Positions 47,700 to 59,708 are shown, counted from the first letter of the stretch. The stretch: 64,000 nt of DNA from Vitellaria paradoxa (GCA_019916065.1 CM034239.1:35426419-35490418); one strand, 5' to 3'. Translations and numbers: made by a program. The notes: a model not told the origin generated them from the letters alone.

Positions 47700-48183
47700 C
47701 CTTTGACAAGTGAAAAAACCAGTGTCAGCTAAGCCTTATCAATATCCTCATTTCCAAAAATCATAAATGAAAACAATCATGACAGAATTATTATAATCAA
47801 GTGTCATTTGGCCAAGCAATAACATTATTCATCACCAGTAATCTTGGTTAAGAAACAAGATGGCTCATAGAGGATGCATATTAAATATCGAGAATTAGAC
47901 AAGATCACAATCAAGGACAAATTCCCAATTCCACTGATCGATGAATTGCTAGATGAGTTAAAGGGTGCAAGATATTTTTCAAGTTGAACTTATGCCCCAT
48001 TTATCACCAAATAAGTGTCCATTCACAAGACATTGATAAAGCAGCATTTCAAACTTATGAAGATTATTATGAGTTTTTGGTAATGCCATTCGGCCTTACC
48101 AATGCTCCATCAACCTTTTAATCTCTTATGAATAAGGTATTTAAGAAGCATTTAAGAAAAATTATTCTCATATTTTTTTATGA
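47700..48183 (+). pseudogene. Gypsy A reverse transcriptase, first part
   Basis: Reverse transcriptase blocks including KKQDG, a [20 protein letters not shown] phrase and FGLTNAPS are present with several frame changes. The sequence stops at 48183, immediately before the last residues of the catalytic motif, where the Helitron begins. It resumes in register at 52984. Confidence 0.8.
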
Positions 48184-49889
48184 CTAACAAATAACTTGTG
48201 CCTACGGCACTCCTAAACTAAAATTAAATATGCACGCATTTTTAATATTGAGAAGCAAATTTTTACTTTTCTTAATGCAATTCTTCGGATATCATTATTA
48301 AATTTAACTCAATGGTCTGTCAAAATATGAAGTGGCTCAAAAATTGAGCGGAAGAATGAGATGAAGTTTAAGTTTGTAAAAGATCTTTACCCTTCGTTAA
48401 AAAATAAAACTCAATCTCAACCATTGGATTTTAGTTTGTGAAAAGAACATTTTTGAAATGTGCTATTAAATAGATATAGTCAACCTTACAAATTTAAATT
48501 TAAATTTAGAATTTAGAAAAAAACACACTCCTACGACTAATTTTATTCAAATATTTGTAAAAATAAAAAAAATAGAATGATGAATATAGAAAGTTTCAAA
48601 TTGGATTTGATAAAAAGAATTTTAATTAGTTTTATAAAAATAACTCAAAAAAAATATTGTTATTAATCATATGTACATTATAAAATAAAACAAATATAGT
48701 TAATGTGACTAATTTAAATTTAAAATTAGAATTTAAAAATATAACTACTTCCAAGCCCAATTAATATTCAGTATTTTTTTGTATTCTTAAATTTTAAAAA
48801 TATTAAGAGTTGTTATTGTATGAGAAATAACCTAATTATTATTTAAACTTTTTTTATTTCTATTTTTTAATCTTACTCTATTTTTTATATGTATTTTTAA
48901 TTTAATTACTAATATAATTAAAATATATAAATTTAACAACTATATTAAATTTTTAAGCAAATGGGTCCCCCTTTTGGAACCCATAAGCAAGTAAATTCCT
49001 TTTTGAAACCCAAAAAAGTAGATCCCTTTTCAGAACTTATGAGCTTTTTTGCATTTATTAAAATCATATATCACAATACTAGTGCTTTTATAGGCAAAAA
49101 AAAAAAAAATGAAATTGTAGTGTTTTTGTCACGCCCCAGATTTTCATAACCCGAATGCCCGAGAGTGACTTGGGATTTATTTGTTGGGTATAAAAATAAG
49201 ATGATAATAATACTCTGTCATACCCCAGAATTTTTCCTCCAAACTGGGGTTGACCCGCAAGAAAAATTTAAGATATTCAAAATCCCTTGTTTATCCAACA
49301 ATATTTATAAGTCATTGGACTGAATCATTTGATGGGATTTCAACTACAGGGCACAAAATAAAGATAAACAAAAATATTACATAGCCATCTAAGTGTCCCA
49401 ACCACGCAATTAACATTACATACCAATTAAAAGCAAATTAGGTCTAAGCTTAATAATTACAATCATCCAACAATTGTTACAGACAAGAAAAATAAAGTCC
49501 TCCAACTCTGCTTAGGAAAGAAGAAAAAAATAGATAACTCTTCTGATGGAATATTTAAGAGAAATTAATCTCTTTCTAGCACATCTTCTGTATCCCTGTG
49601 CTTAACATCCTGAAAAAAATATTCCCACAAGGGGTGAGCTACTAAAGCCTAGTAATCAGAATCTCCTAGGTGCCTATATGCAGTGGTTGTAATGCTACAC
49701 TGTATTAAGTGACCCACTACAGTGAATGTGTTTAGGTGGCATACTGTTTATGCAACAATTAATTCAACAGATCTCAACTGAATAATGTAAATTATACTTG
49801 CAACGGTTCGATGAAACCATCATCGTAACTACTATTTTACTTACATGTAAAAATAGTTAAATATTGATGTGTGTACCACAATGAAGTCT

Positions 49890-49985
49890 GTGTCGCAGTG
49901 GTAGGGATCTCAGATTTAGATCTTCAAAGTCTCGGGATCAAACCCCGTAGCGATACAGGTTTTATATATATATATATTTTTTACA
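49890..49985 (+). mobile_element. tRNA-derived SINE-like unit within the solo LTR
   Basis: An A box (TGTCGCAGTGGTAGGG, 10 of 11 positions of the consensus core) and a B box (GGGATCAAACCCC) are spaced about 35 bases apart, as in a tRNA-related polymerase III promoter. A TA-rich, then T-rich tail follows. No anticodon arm is recognisable. Reported as a SINE or tRNA relic. Confidence 0.5.
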
Positions 49986-50708
49986 AAATATTCATCAAGA
50001 GAAATTAAATATAATTAAATAATTCCAACACATCATTCATACACAAACAAGAGAGGTTGCTAGTCACAGTAAAATTTTGTAGGGAAGTTTAATCTAAATC
50101 CTCCTAAGATAATCATACTCCTATCCTCCTCTACCCCCAGCCTTGGGAACCAGTGACTTTACAGGCTTAGTATCCAATGCATACCGACGGTGTCACCTAC
50201 CGAAAACCTAGCCGTCGCGACTGGCTACCTGATTGGTCAAGTCAGAATGAAGCATCTCCTAAATAAAATGCATGTTCCCATCTTCATCTAAAAGGCCATT
50301 TCTACCCACCCATCACCCCATTGCCAAAAATAGCTTTAGCACCGAATGCCTTAATTTCTTCTCACCCTTTTACATTCCAAGGATACCTTGTACGAAAATC
50401 AGACATTTTTAATAACAACCAGCAATGTTCCCGGGCGATGAAACAAAAGTGGGATTATTCAGTCACATGCAGTATATTTTTAAGCACTTTATCAAAATCC
50501 ATAATTTGATAATAATTCTCAATAAATCAAAGATTTAACATAGTCACCAATATCATTATCACAAAGGTAGGTACTACATATAAATTAACAAGTAGCAAGT
50601 AAAAAGAAAAATTTAGAATACGAATTAGTATTTTAGTTAATCATTTTGACAAGTTTACCGTACCACATCTGATAAGAATAAAATTATTTCTAATGGTATA
50701 TTAATTAG

Positions 50709-50815
50709 GCCGAGGTTGGTAACTTAGTGGGTGGGCGACTCTAATTACGATTTAAAGTCACAATTTCAAACCTCATTGGCTGCAAATCTCAGTTTTTGCC
50801 TCTTTTACCTTTTAT
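50709..50815 (+). mobile_element. Second tRNA-derived SINE-like unit within the solo LTR
   Basis: TAACTTAGTGGGTGGGCG resembles an A box and CAATTTCAAACCTC a degenerate B box, with normal spacing. A TTTTGCCTCTTTTACC tail follows. It is more decayed than the unit at 49890, from which it differs in sequence. Confidence 0.4.
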
Positions 50816-52983
50816 TTTATTATTTTATGGAATATAATTATAATAAATAGCTCTTTGAACTTATATTTAATTTTAGAAAAATTTATAAGTTTTATTTTTT
50901 TATTCAAAATAATTTGAATAAATTTTTCAATCATCATCTTCTTTATAATCAAACCCTTATCGTAGGTTTTCGGCTTCAATATATCCACAAATATCTATAG
51001 AATTATTCCAATGTTTAGGAAGGTATTAAATAAGTTTTATTAAATTCACTTAATCATAAAAATATAGTTATATAACTTGCTAGGTTGACAAAACAATGCC
51101 TAAAAATAAATCAAATTCATTTAAGAAAGACCAAATGAGAAAAGAACAAGTCCATTATTTCTTTTGGACATTTTATCAAATACTTAACATTTTAGTTTGA
51201 ATAAGTCATCCAACTATCCATGATGAAACTGATTATCTAAGTCAATTATCATCAATATTAAAGTGTCAAATAATACATAATATCCAGTTTAAAATAATTT
51301 CATATCAATAGAAATTATTAACATGACAATAACTAACAGAAGATAATTGGAAATTTAAATAAATCTTTAAACTTAATATTCTAAAAAAAATCCAAACAAG
51401 TATCAATTAAAGACTAAACAAAAATAGCAGCTTGAAAAAAAATTTAGATAAAATAAAGCAGAACTCCAATATCTATAAACTTTATATCTATGGAAACTAG
51501 ACTTCAAGACATATAACTTTCATGTTTTACACTTTTTAAAATTATAAGGTCTAAAAGTGCAAAAACAGCCTTGAATTCAGTTTGTTCAGAAAATACAGTT
51601 TTACACGTGCTCAGTATTTTGGGCATAACTTTTGACTCACAAATCGGATTGATGCAATTCTTATTTGGGTTGGAAAGAAAACTGAAAGGGCTACAACTTT
51701 TATGTTTTAACCGAAGCCTAATTCCACCGTTTTAGGGGTCAAGAGCACATTAGAAGTTACAAATAGAGAGCTGTCAGCATACTGAGTTACATCAGTCAAA
51801 ATTTCAGCTTCCCTACCCCAAATATACGGGTATATATTTTTATCACAATCAAGTTTCATACTTCAAACCCAGCAAATGCACCAAATATATTTTAGGAGAT
51901 TCGTCATCCTACCTCAATGAAGATATTAATGACCAAGTCTGAGAAGGAAAAATGAGTTAGCTTTGAACACCACCCAAATTGAAAAATTCCAAGCCTTTCT
52001 TCTTCCTCCAAGCAACACCAAATCTCCAACCTCACTAACTAATGATTTATTATTATTTCTCTCTTATTTTTTTCTCTTTGAAGACACACAATTTATAAGG
52101 AGGGTAGAGGAAGTGTCGGTAGGGAAAAATAAGTTCCACTACCTAAACTTGAAAACCACTAAAGTAGCATTATGCATTAGGTAGTATAATCCAAATAATC
52201 TAGCTTAGCCTTTTTGACTATCTAACCACATAATTAAAGATAGGTGTTGGAGGATGGATGAGGATGGGTGGCATGATCCGGGAATCATGCTAACTTTTTG
52301 ACAAATTAAACAATCATGCTAGCTTTTTGACAAATTAACAAAATGCTTTAAATCATGCTAGCTTTCAAACAAAATGCTTTAAATCTTGTTTGCTAAATAA
52401 TTTGAAAAAGATGCTTTAAGGTCATCAATGTAGGGTCTTCTCTTTGTCTAATTAGTCAAATAATTTTGAAATATTGTGAGAGTGTATGGAAGATGGAAAA
52501 TGAAGTTGTCGGGAAATAATTTAGAGCAACTATTCATAAGTCAACTCATTGAGTGATAAAGTGAGTTGAATTGAGTTGAGGTGAGTCAAAGAAAATGGTT
52601 GACCCATGGGTTAATGGGCTTGGTTTGAACCAAATAGGTAATTGGGCTAGGAAGTGTTTGGATAAAACTTTTAGAAATTCTACATTAAACTCTCACATAG
52701 AGTGAAATTCAATCCGAAAATCTTTCCAACTAATTTTATTATTCCAAAAATTTTCAAATCCTCAATTTTCTAGATTTTTACTATAACAAATATCACCACC
52801 ACACTTAAGCAAATTAATTAAGAGGGAAAAAATTCAGGTTATTACAGTTTTGGCGATGTGGGACAAAGAAACAAAAGTTTTGTGAAAGATCTTAGCCATT
52901 CGTTGAAAAATAAAATTCAATCTCTTTGGACCTTAGTTTATGAAAGGGATATTTTCAAAAATCATTCTGTTTTATTATATAGA

Positions 52984-55200
52984 TATTCTTATTTATAGCA
53001 AAACGAGGACTGATCATATAAGGCATTTAGCATGTATCTTTTTCTATTTTTCAAGCACATAAATTGTTTGTCAAAATAGAAAAATGTCAATTTGGCCAAA
53101 GGGAAGTTAAGTACCTAGGTCATATGATATCTAAAGACAGGGGTGTTGTAGATCCAAACAAAATTGTAGCTATTAAGAGCTGGCCAAAACCGAACTCACC
53201 AAAAGTTTTACAAGGATTTCTGGGCTTGTGTGGATATTATCAAAAAATGCATTCAAAATTTTGGTGAAATAGCTAATCCTTTGACAAAAATGTTAACGAA
53301 GAAAGCTTATATGAGGTCTCAAATGGCAAAATAGGCATTTGTACAACTGAAAGAAGAGATGGCCTCTACCCCGGTCCTAGCTCTACTAGACTTCTCCAAA
53401 AGTTTTGTTATCGAGTGTGATGCTTCAAGATCTAGCATCGGATCAATGCTAATGCAAAAGCAACCAATTGTATTTTACATTCATGCTCTACAAGGAAGAC
53501 ACCTTCTTCTATCCACGTAAAGGAATGAAACTTTAACTTTGATTTTGGCGATCCAAAAAATAAAGACCATACATTCTTGACCGGCAGTTCATATTGTGAA
53601 TAGATCACTAAAGTTTAAAACATCTTTGATCTCAATGAATCATTACCATGGCACAACAAAGATGGTTACTTAAGTTGATAAGATTTGACCTAACAAAAAA
53701 AAAAAAAAAAATTGATGGGATTTGACCTTATCATTAAGTACAAGAAGGGCAGAGACAATGTAATCACAAATGTTTTATTTTAAAAAGGTTTAAAAAAAAG
53801 CACGAAAGCCGAGATATTTGCCATTTATCAACCAAGACTAGATTGCATAGAGGTAGTTAAGGAGGAAACAAGCTTAAATCCTTCATTGCAATGGCTAGTA
53901 AATGGGGTGCTTAATGGAGAAGCTTTAGGACCTTGGAGATTTCAAGATGGTGTTCTCTTTTTCAAGGAACAAAAGTACTTATTTGAAGAGTCCAGTTTAG
54001 TCAAGGTTATTATTTCTAAGTTCTATAATATCAATCGATGGCTTCCACAAAACTTTCTATCGCATTCGGTCTAATTTTTATTGAAAGGGCATGAGAAACA
54101 GAATTTAAGAATTCATTCAGGAATGTATGTCAAAGGCACAAAAGTGAGCTCACCACTCCAGCCGAACTTCTCCAATCACTAACTATCTCGAATAGAATTT
54201 AGGAAGACATTTCGATGGATTTTATCAAAGGTCTTCCAAAGTCTAGAGGTAAGACTACTATATTTCTGATTGTCGATCGACTGTTAAAATATGCCCATCT
54301 TATTGTCCTTTGACATCCATATTCTACTATTGGTATTGCCCAAGTTTTCTTTGACAATATTTTTCAGTTACATGGGCTATTTAAATCAATTGTTTGTGAT
54401 AGAGATCTAACTTCTACTAGCATATTTTCGAAGGAGCTTTTTAGCTGGGTTGAATGGAACTAAATTTAATTTTAGTTCAGCATACTATCCGTAAACCGAT
54501 GGTCAAATAGAAGTGGTAAATAGAACTCTAAAAATATATTTAAGATGTTTTACTAGTTCTTAACCTAAGATGTGGGCTAAGTGGCTAACTTGGGTAGAGT
54601 ATTGTTATAATACTAGTGTCCACTCAACTATTGGGAGGACACCATTTAGGATTGTCTATGGAAGGCCACCACATACTTTGCTGACTTATATTTCAAGAAC
54701 TGCTAATTTGGCAACCGTGGAGCAAGAATTAATGGAAAGAGATGCAATATTGAAGGAAAGTGAAGAAAAGATGAAGGAAACACAAAATATAATAAAACAG
54801 GTGTATAATGGAAAGCATTAGGAAAGAGTATGTATGATTGGTGACACAGTCTATCTGAAGTTGCAACCCTATCGATTCTCTCTCTTTCAAGGTGTCAAAA
54901 ATTTGAAACTTTCATATGGTACCTTCAAGCTCTTACAAAAAGATTGGGGAAGTTGCCTATCATTTAGAATTACTTGAGCATTCACGTATACACCCGGTAT
55001 TTCAAGTATCTCAACTTAAGAAGCATATTGGAGCGAATGTGGCTATTCAGTCGAAATGATAAATCATGAATGCAAGCAATGAAGTCTTGATTGCTAAGCC
55101 ACTCGCTATCATAGACACTCAAATTAAGGAAAAGGAAAAGAGAAATTCTAACTCACTGTCAGGGATTAACTCCAGTACACGTTACTTGGGAAGAGACAGA
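52984..55200 (+). pseudogene. Gypsy A reverse transcriptase end, RNase H, integrase and tail
   Basis: Continuing from the Helitron junction, the reverse transcriptase end includes a KCQFGQREVKYLGH block (53064-53267). RNase H follows (about 53340-53560, a VIECDAS phrase), then integrase (about 54200-54700, IFLIVDR and a TPFRIVYGRPP block at 54630). A chromodomain-like tail lies at 54960-55200. An A run near 53693-53710 and many stops break the frames. No domain is complete. Confidence 0.75.
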
Positions 55201-55255
55201 CTACATCAATGATCAATTTCCAAAAGCTGCTCTTCTGGACAAAAGCAAATTTTAT

Positions 55256-55266
55256 GAGGAAGGGAA
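55256..55266 (+). other. Polypurine tract of Gypsy A
   Basis: GAGGAAGGGAA lies immediately before the TG of the 3' LTR, where plus-strand priming occurs in LTR elements. It agrees with the primer-binding site in giving plus orientation. Confidence 0.8.
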
Positions 55267-55582
55267 TGACATGCCAAGGAAGATTTTCCAATAAATTAAG
55301 AAATTTGAATAAGTCTTTATTTTTTAATTTGAAAAAGTCAAGTATTTTAAGTTGTTTCTAGATTTGTTGCTTAATTGTTAGGATAAGTTGCTATTTATTT
55401 GCCAGTTATTGCCTATGTAATCATTATTTAAGGATAGAAATAAATGAAAGAAGGGCATCTCAAATTCTGTCAACCAATGTATCAACGTTAGAGGTTTTAG
55501 TTTCTTCAATCAAACCAAACATCTTATCTTGCTTTTTTGTCTAAGCAAAATACGTCCAAAGAAAAATAAGCGATACATACCA
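55267..55582 (+). repeat. 3' LTR of Gypsy A
   Basis: The sequence begins TGACATGCCAAGGAAG, ends GATACATACCA, and aligns with the interrupted 5' LTR. It is followed by AAATG, the presumed target duplication. Confidence 0.88.
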
Positions 55583-55587
55583 AAATG

Positions 55588-57480
55588 TTATGAGTATTAG
55601 GGACATTATAAATATAAGACAAAAACTAAAATCATATTATAGTACATTGTCTATCACGGTGGATGGTGATTTTTTTCGGGGGGGTCAAAATATCTAGTCA
55701 AACAAAGTATAATAAAATAAATTTACTTGTACAAGATATAATTATAGTCGCAACTGCATCAGTAGAACCTCTAATATACTTAGATCAGTTTATATCATTA
55801 TAATATTATGTTAACCAAACTAGTTTATAACAAAAAGAGGGGCTGAAGTTAGGGCAACACTGTTTGATGGCCATGTATGTGTATCTATAACAATGCATAT
55901 GAATAATTTTGGCGCTGTTTTGAATTTTTTTAGACTTCTTCCCTGCATTCTTCTTTTTTTCTTCTTTGTTCTTCTTAGACATAACTAGCATAGATAGAGA
56001 AATGAATCCATTTGGTGGGAAAAATCTACTAAAGGGGAAAAGTAGCTCCTTTTACTTCTGTTCCTTCTTCTTCAAATAGATTTTTTGCGAACCTTCATGG
56101 TAGACTTTTGCAGATGAAAATAAACTGGTGATTTCAAGGGAACACTTGAATTTTTCTAATCAAACGTCTATTGCAGATTCATTACTTAGTAACTCTATAT
56201 TTATTACAACTTTTTGTCATCACAATCTCTTGATTGGAGATTTAGAATTAGAGTAGAATTTGTGTCTCCATGCCTAACTTATAGGGAAGTGATAGCCAAG
56301 CATTAGGGATCTGTTAATATGCTCCAACTAATGCTAATGAACGAGTAGAAATGAGGGCATTTGTCCAATGATTTTGAGTTGGTTTGCTACGAACTCTAAA
56401 GAAATGTAGTTGCATTTTTCTCACGACCCTAGCTTAACCCCAAAGGTAAACAATGTGGGCTAAAGGACTAATGAAAAAAATACTATCGAGGCACCGAAAA
56501 TGCTGTCTAAAAAAGTTCTAAATAATTCCACTGAGCATTAAATCACAATCTCTTTAAAAGAAATTCTAATTACAAGTTATTTTATAAAATCGAAACGTCA
56601 ACAAATTTAAATATAAGCATACACATTCTTAAACCCTAATATTCACAAAATTATTAATAATATTCACAAAAGCCTTTCTCTCTCAATTTGAAAGTACTAT
56701 TTTTCCCATCAATAATTTTCAATTATGTCTTTTTACTCTTTTTTTAATGAAAACTAATAGATAAAATAGTTAAAAAATTTAACAACGTTTAAAGAAAACA
56801 ATAAATAAGATGATCCAAACATAAAACACCTTGTAGAGTGTCACTCAAAACTAATGAAAGTTTTATCAATAATTGATATTTTGAATTAATAGCAAAACAA
56901 CCAAATCAAAATTGTTAGAGATAAAAAACAAAAAATTTTAAATCCATTGGTTTTCAATAAGAAAGATTTAGAACAGATCAAGACTAGTGCTGAACATTAT
57001 CTCTTTAAAACTAAATTAGTTCTTTACCAGTTTATCTCTTGAATTGACTGCACATCGAATTCCTAATATAAATTGATCTCGCATACACAACCTACTATAT
57101 GTGTGCATCTCAAGCCAAAACAATGGCAATCCCAAAGAAGACTAGAAGAAGAAAAGTATTTTATTGATTTTTTCAGAATTTAGGAAGATTGCATTTACAG
57201 AAGAATAAGAGTTTGTTCAAACAGAAACTACTGAAAATAATAGAAAACTAATTAGGTAGTTGAACCTATTAGATTTTTGGATTTAAAATTCAAAACGAAT
57301 GTTGGAAAAAAATAATAAACAAGCATTGAATTTTTATTTGTCCCAACTTAGGCGAGTAGCACACTTGTGGTAATAGGTTGATCCATATATGCTATTCCCT
57401 GTAAAACATTGCTACTTTTTTTGGTCCAACCCGAAAGGCCAAAGTAACTATATATAAACAGACCACACTCACTATATCAA
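55588..57480. other. AT-rich intergenic region
   Basis: No gene, tRNA or repeat boundary was recognised here. The stretch contains ordinary AT-rich sequence with short A and T runs. Confidence 0.4.
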
Positions 57481-57484
57481 AATA

Positions 57485-57800
57485 GTTTAGGTGTCATTTG
57501 ATAGACCTGTTTTGAGCTCGTTTTTTTATTTTGTAATTTTAAAAATAATGAAAATAATTCAAAATACAGTTAGTTACTTGTGTTTTTAAATTTTATTTTA
57601 AAAAATAGAAGATGAATTTACACATGAAATGTAAAATGGTAAAAAGTCATTTTGAACGTTTTCAACAAAAAACAAGAAAAATCTCAAATCAAATGCTTTT
57701 CCATTTTTCTTGCATTGAAATTTTTAAAACATAAAACACATAAAATATAAAATAAAAAATAAAAACAAAAAAATAGAAATATAAACTAGAATGCACCTTA
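57485..57800. repeat. MITE-like unit, family 2
   Basis: The block starts GGTGTCATTTGATAGACCTG and ends TAAACTAGAATGCACCTT. Internally, GAATTTACACATGAAATGTA links it to the blocks at 3040-3280 and 44100-44290. Non-coding and AT-rich. Confidence 0.4.
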
Positions 57801-58738
57801 ATATTTTCATTGTCAATATACATATGTTAAGTCATTTTCATTTACTCAATCAGGGCTAACTCAATGTTAATGGGGAGCTTAAGTATTGTTTTTTTTTTTT
57901 CTTTTATAAAAATAATATAAATGTTTTTACTTATAAAGAAAATATTTCAAAATTTTATTCAAAAATAATTCTAAAATTTTGAGATCTAATAATTATTAAA
58001 TACTAATTTTTTGTATTAAAGATTAATTAAAATGTTGTTTTTAATTGTAATATAGGTGAATCCATTTAATATTTCTATTCATGCATGGTAAATTTATCAA
58101 AAGCCAGTTTTTGAGCTAATTTGATTTTTACTTCTTATTTTTAATTTTTTCATATCCAAGTTTATATTTTCTTTTAGACGACTCAAATTAGAATAATATT
58201 TATCAAACAAGTACTAAATATAAAAAGCTAAACGACCAATATAGCATAAGATGAGAATTAGAAAATTCATCATTACCATAGAAATATTCAGGTTAATGTA
58301 GAAAAATATAATATGTAAAGCTAGAAAATTTGAAACCACGTCTTCTTCTCCAAAAGAGAGCCAATATTTTATTAGAATATGTGATCCGGCACCTTTTTTT
58401 CTTGTGAAAATGCACTGCAAGAGTCGTTTTTTTTTTTTTTTTTTTTTAGTACACTCAAAGAAAAGTATGGAGATTGCTAGGAGTAGGAGAGGTAGATGAA
58501 GACCCAAGAGAAGCTGGAAAGAAATCATTAAACATGACCTAACCTACCTAGATTTATCGGAGGACATGCCCCTAAACAGATCTAATTGACGTCGACAAAT
58601 CCATATAACCGACCCCACCTAGTGGGAAAAGGCTTCGTTTGGTTAGTACACTTAAAGAAAAAAATATTATTAGTTTGTAAATTGGCATATTTATAGAATT
58701 TTTTATTTATTATTTTTGTTAAATAATTTATTTACGAT

Positions 58739-58949
58739 GAGTACCTTTACACTCCACAAATGAGTTCTTGCATTTCATGTTACTTTTTTATTAAATAAAA
58801 TTATATAATTACCCTAATTCTTGTAGAAAGATATTTATAACATTAAAATCATACAGCATATCTTATTAAAAGAATAAATATAATTTTATTAAATTAAAAA
58901 ATAAAATGAAGTGTAAAAATCTATTTGTGAAGTGCAAATAGATCTACTC
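58739..58949. repeat. MITE with about 40-bp inverted ends
   Basis: The left end runs from GAGTACCTTTACACTCCACA to GCATTTCA and the right end is its inverse, closing with GATCTACTC. The inverted identity extends with gaps for about 40 bp around the shared CACAAAT core. The central 130 bp are AT-rich. Target duplication not determined. Confidence 0.55.
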
Positions 58950-58999
58950 GTTGTTTATTTATTTTTCACTTTAAAAATGAAAAACACTCAATTTCCAAA

Positions 59000-59570
59000 T
59001 ATTTTTTAAATTTTCCTTAAAAGTTAGTTTAAAACTGATTGGATAAATATTATTCTAGAATTAGTTTGAAATGTATAGGCAACAAATATTTTTGTTCTGT
59101 CTTTTAGAATTAATGATAAAGGAGAATATCTTATTAATATATAATTAATGCTTCTTAGAGTTGATGATAAAAGTAAATAGAATTCATCTCGGTTAGTTAC
59201 CCCTAAAACTAAGATAAGTATTAAAAGTAGTTTACATTAGGAAATCCTTAATTGTATAATTAAAAATAAAATAAAAATAAATAAAATATATGGAAAACAC
59301 TCATTCATAAATTATTAAAAAATTATTTTGAAATTGATTGGCATTTAGAATTAGTTTGGAATTTATAACCAATAATAAGGAAAATATCTATTTTTTTTAA
59401 AAAAATAAGGAAGAATATTTTATAATTAGTAAAAGTAAAAAATAATAGACTCAATAAATATTTTTTATATGTCTTTTTAGAGTTAATGATAAGGAAACAT
59501 AATGAAATAGACTCCATCTTGACTAGTTGCTTTTAAGATTCATAAAACTAATACAAGTATTAGGAAATGA
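59000..59570. repeat. Diverged tandem duplication of about 310-bp units
   Basis: Both units contain GATTGG...TTTAGAATTAGTTTG, TTAGAGTTAATGATAA-like words, AAATAGA(A/C)T(C/T)CAT and GTATTA. The copies are strongly diverged and AT-rich, with no coding content. Confidence 0.45.
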
Positions 59571-59708
59571 AAAATGATAAAAGGGTATTTAGTTTATCAA
59601 CAAATAAAAAAAATATTCTAATTTTACTAACTTTTTTCAGTTTTATCCAATCAAATTTCATCACGTGTCACTTTTACATTAATTTTTTTAAGGTATCCAA
59701 ATACCACC
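59540..59708. repeat. MITE-like unit, family 1, reverse orientation
   Basis: The right end ATCCAAATACCACC is the inverse of GGTGGTATTTGGAT at 1474. AAATTTCATCACGTGTCAC matches the interior of the unit at 16643-16801 when inverted. The left end is not sharp. Confidence 0.5.

Larger units (their letters stand above)
49122..52851. mobile_element. Solo LTR of 3.72 kb with GTTTT target duplication
   Basis: The sequence 49127-52846 starts TGTCACGCCCCAGATTTTC and ends AGGTTATTACA, a long-LTR style known from Tekay/Del chromoviruses. GTTTT flanks it on both sides (49122-49126 and 52847-52851), a perfect 5-bp duplication. No primer-binding site or gag/pol lies inside, so it is a solo LTR left by recombination between the two LTRs of an element. 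A second, inverted copy of its last 950 bases starts at 63120. A similar TGTCATACCCCAG start at 49216 inside it suggests a partly repeated end. Orientation cannot be fixed without an internal region. Confidence 0.85.
48184..52983 (-). mobile_element. Helitron H2 inserted in the Gypsy A reverse transcriptase
   Basis: Minus-strand 5' end TCTATATAATAAAACAGAATG at 52983; 3' end with hairpin GTGCC-GTA-GGCAC (48210-48198), ten bases, then TTAG at 48187-48184. It lies exactly between an A (48183) and a T (52984), the AT target rule of Helitrons, and its removal restores the reverse transcriptase frame. TTAG deviates from the usual CTRR. Of 4,800 bp, 3,725 are a later solo LTR insertion (49127-52851 with one target duplication), leaving a Helitron of about 1,075 bp. 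It has no Rep/helicase gene. Positions 48184-49020 are the inverted counterpart of 28665-30717 without the hAT element. Confidence 0.88.
45478..55582 (+). mobile_element. Gypsy-type LTR retrotransposon (Gypsy A), degenerate, split by a Helitron
   Basis: LTRs begin TGACATGCCAAGGA and end ACATA(T/C)CA at 45478-46131 and 55267-55582. The primer-binding site TGGTATCAGAG starts at 46135 and the purine tract GAGGAAGGGAA ends at 55266. AAATG lies on both outer sides (45473-45477 and 55583-55587), a perfect 5-bp target duplication. Domain order gag, reverse transcriptase, RNase H, integrase is that of Gypsy, and the tail resembles chromodomain-type elements (a HPVFQVSQLKKH phrase at about 54990). All reading frames are broken. 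A 4,800-bp insertion (48184-52983) splits the reverse transcriptase. Confidence 0.9.
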
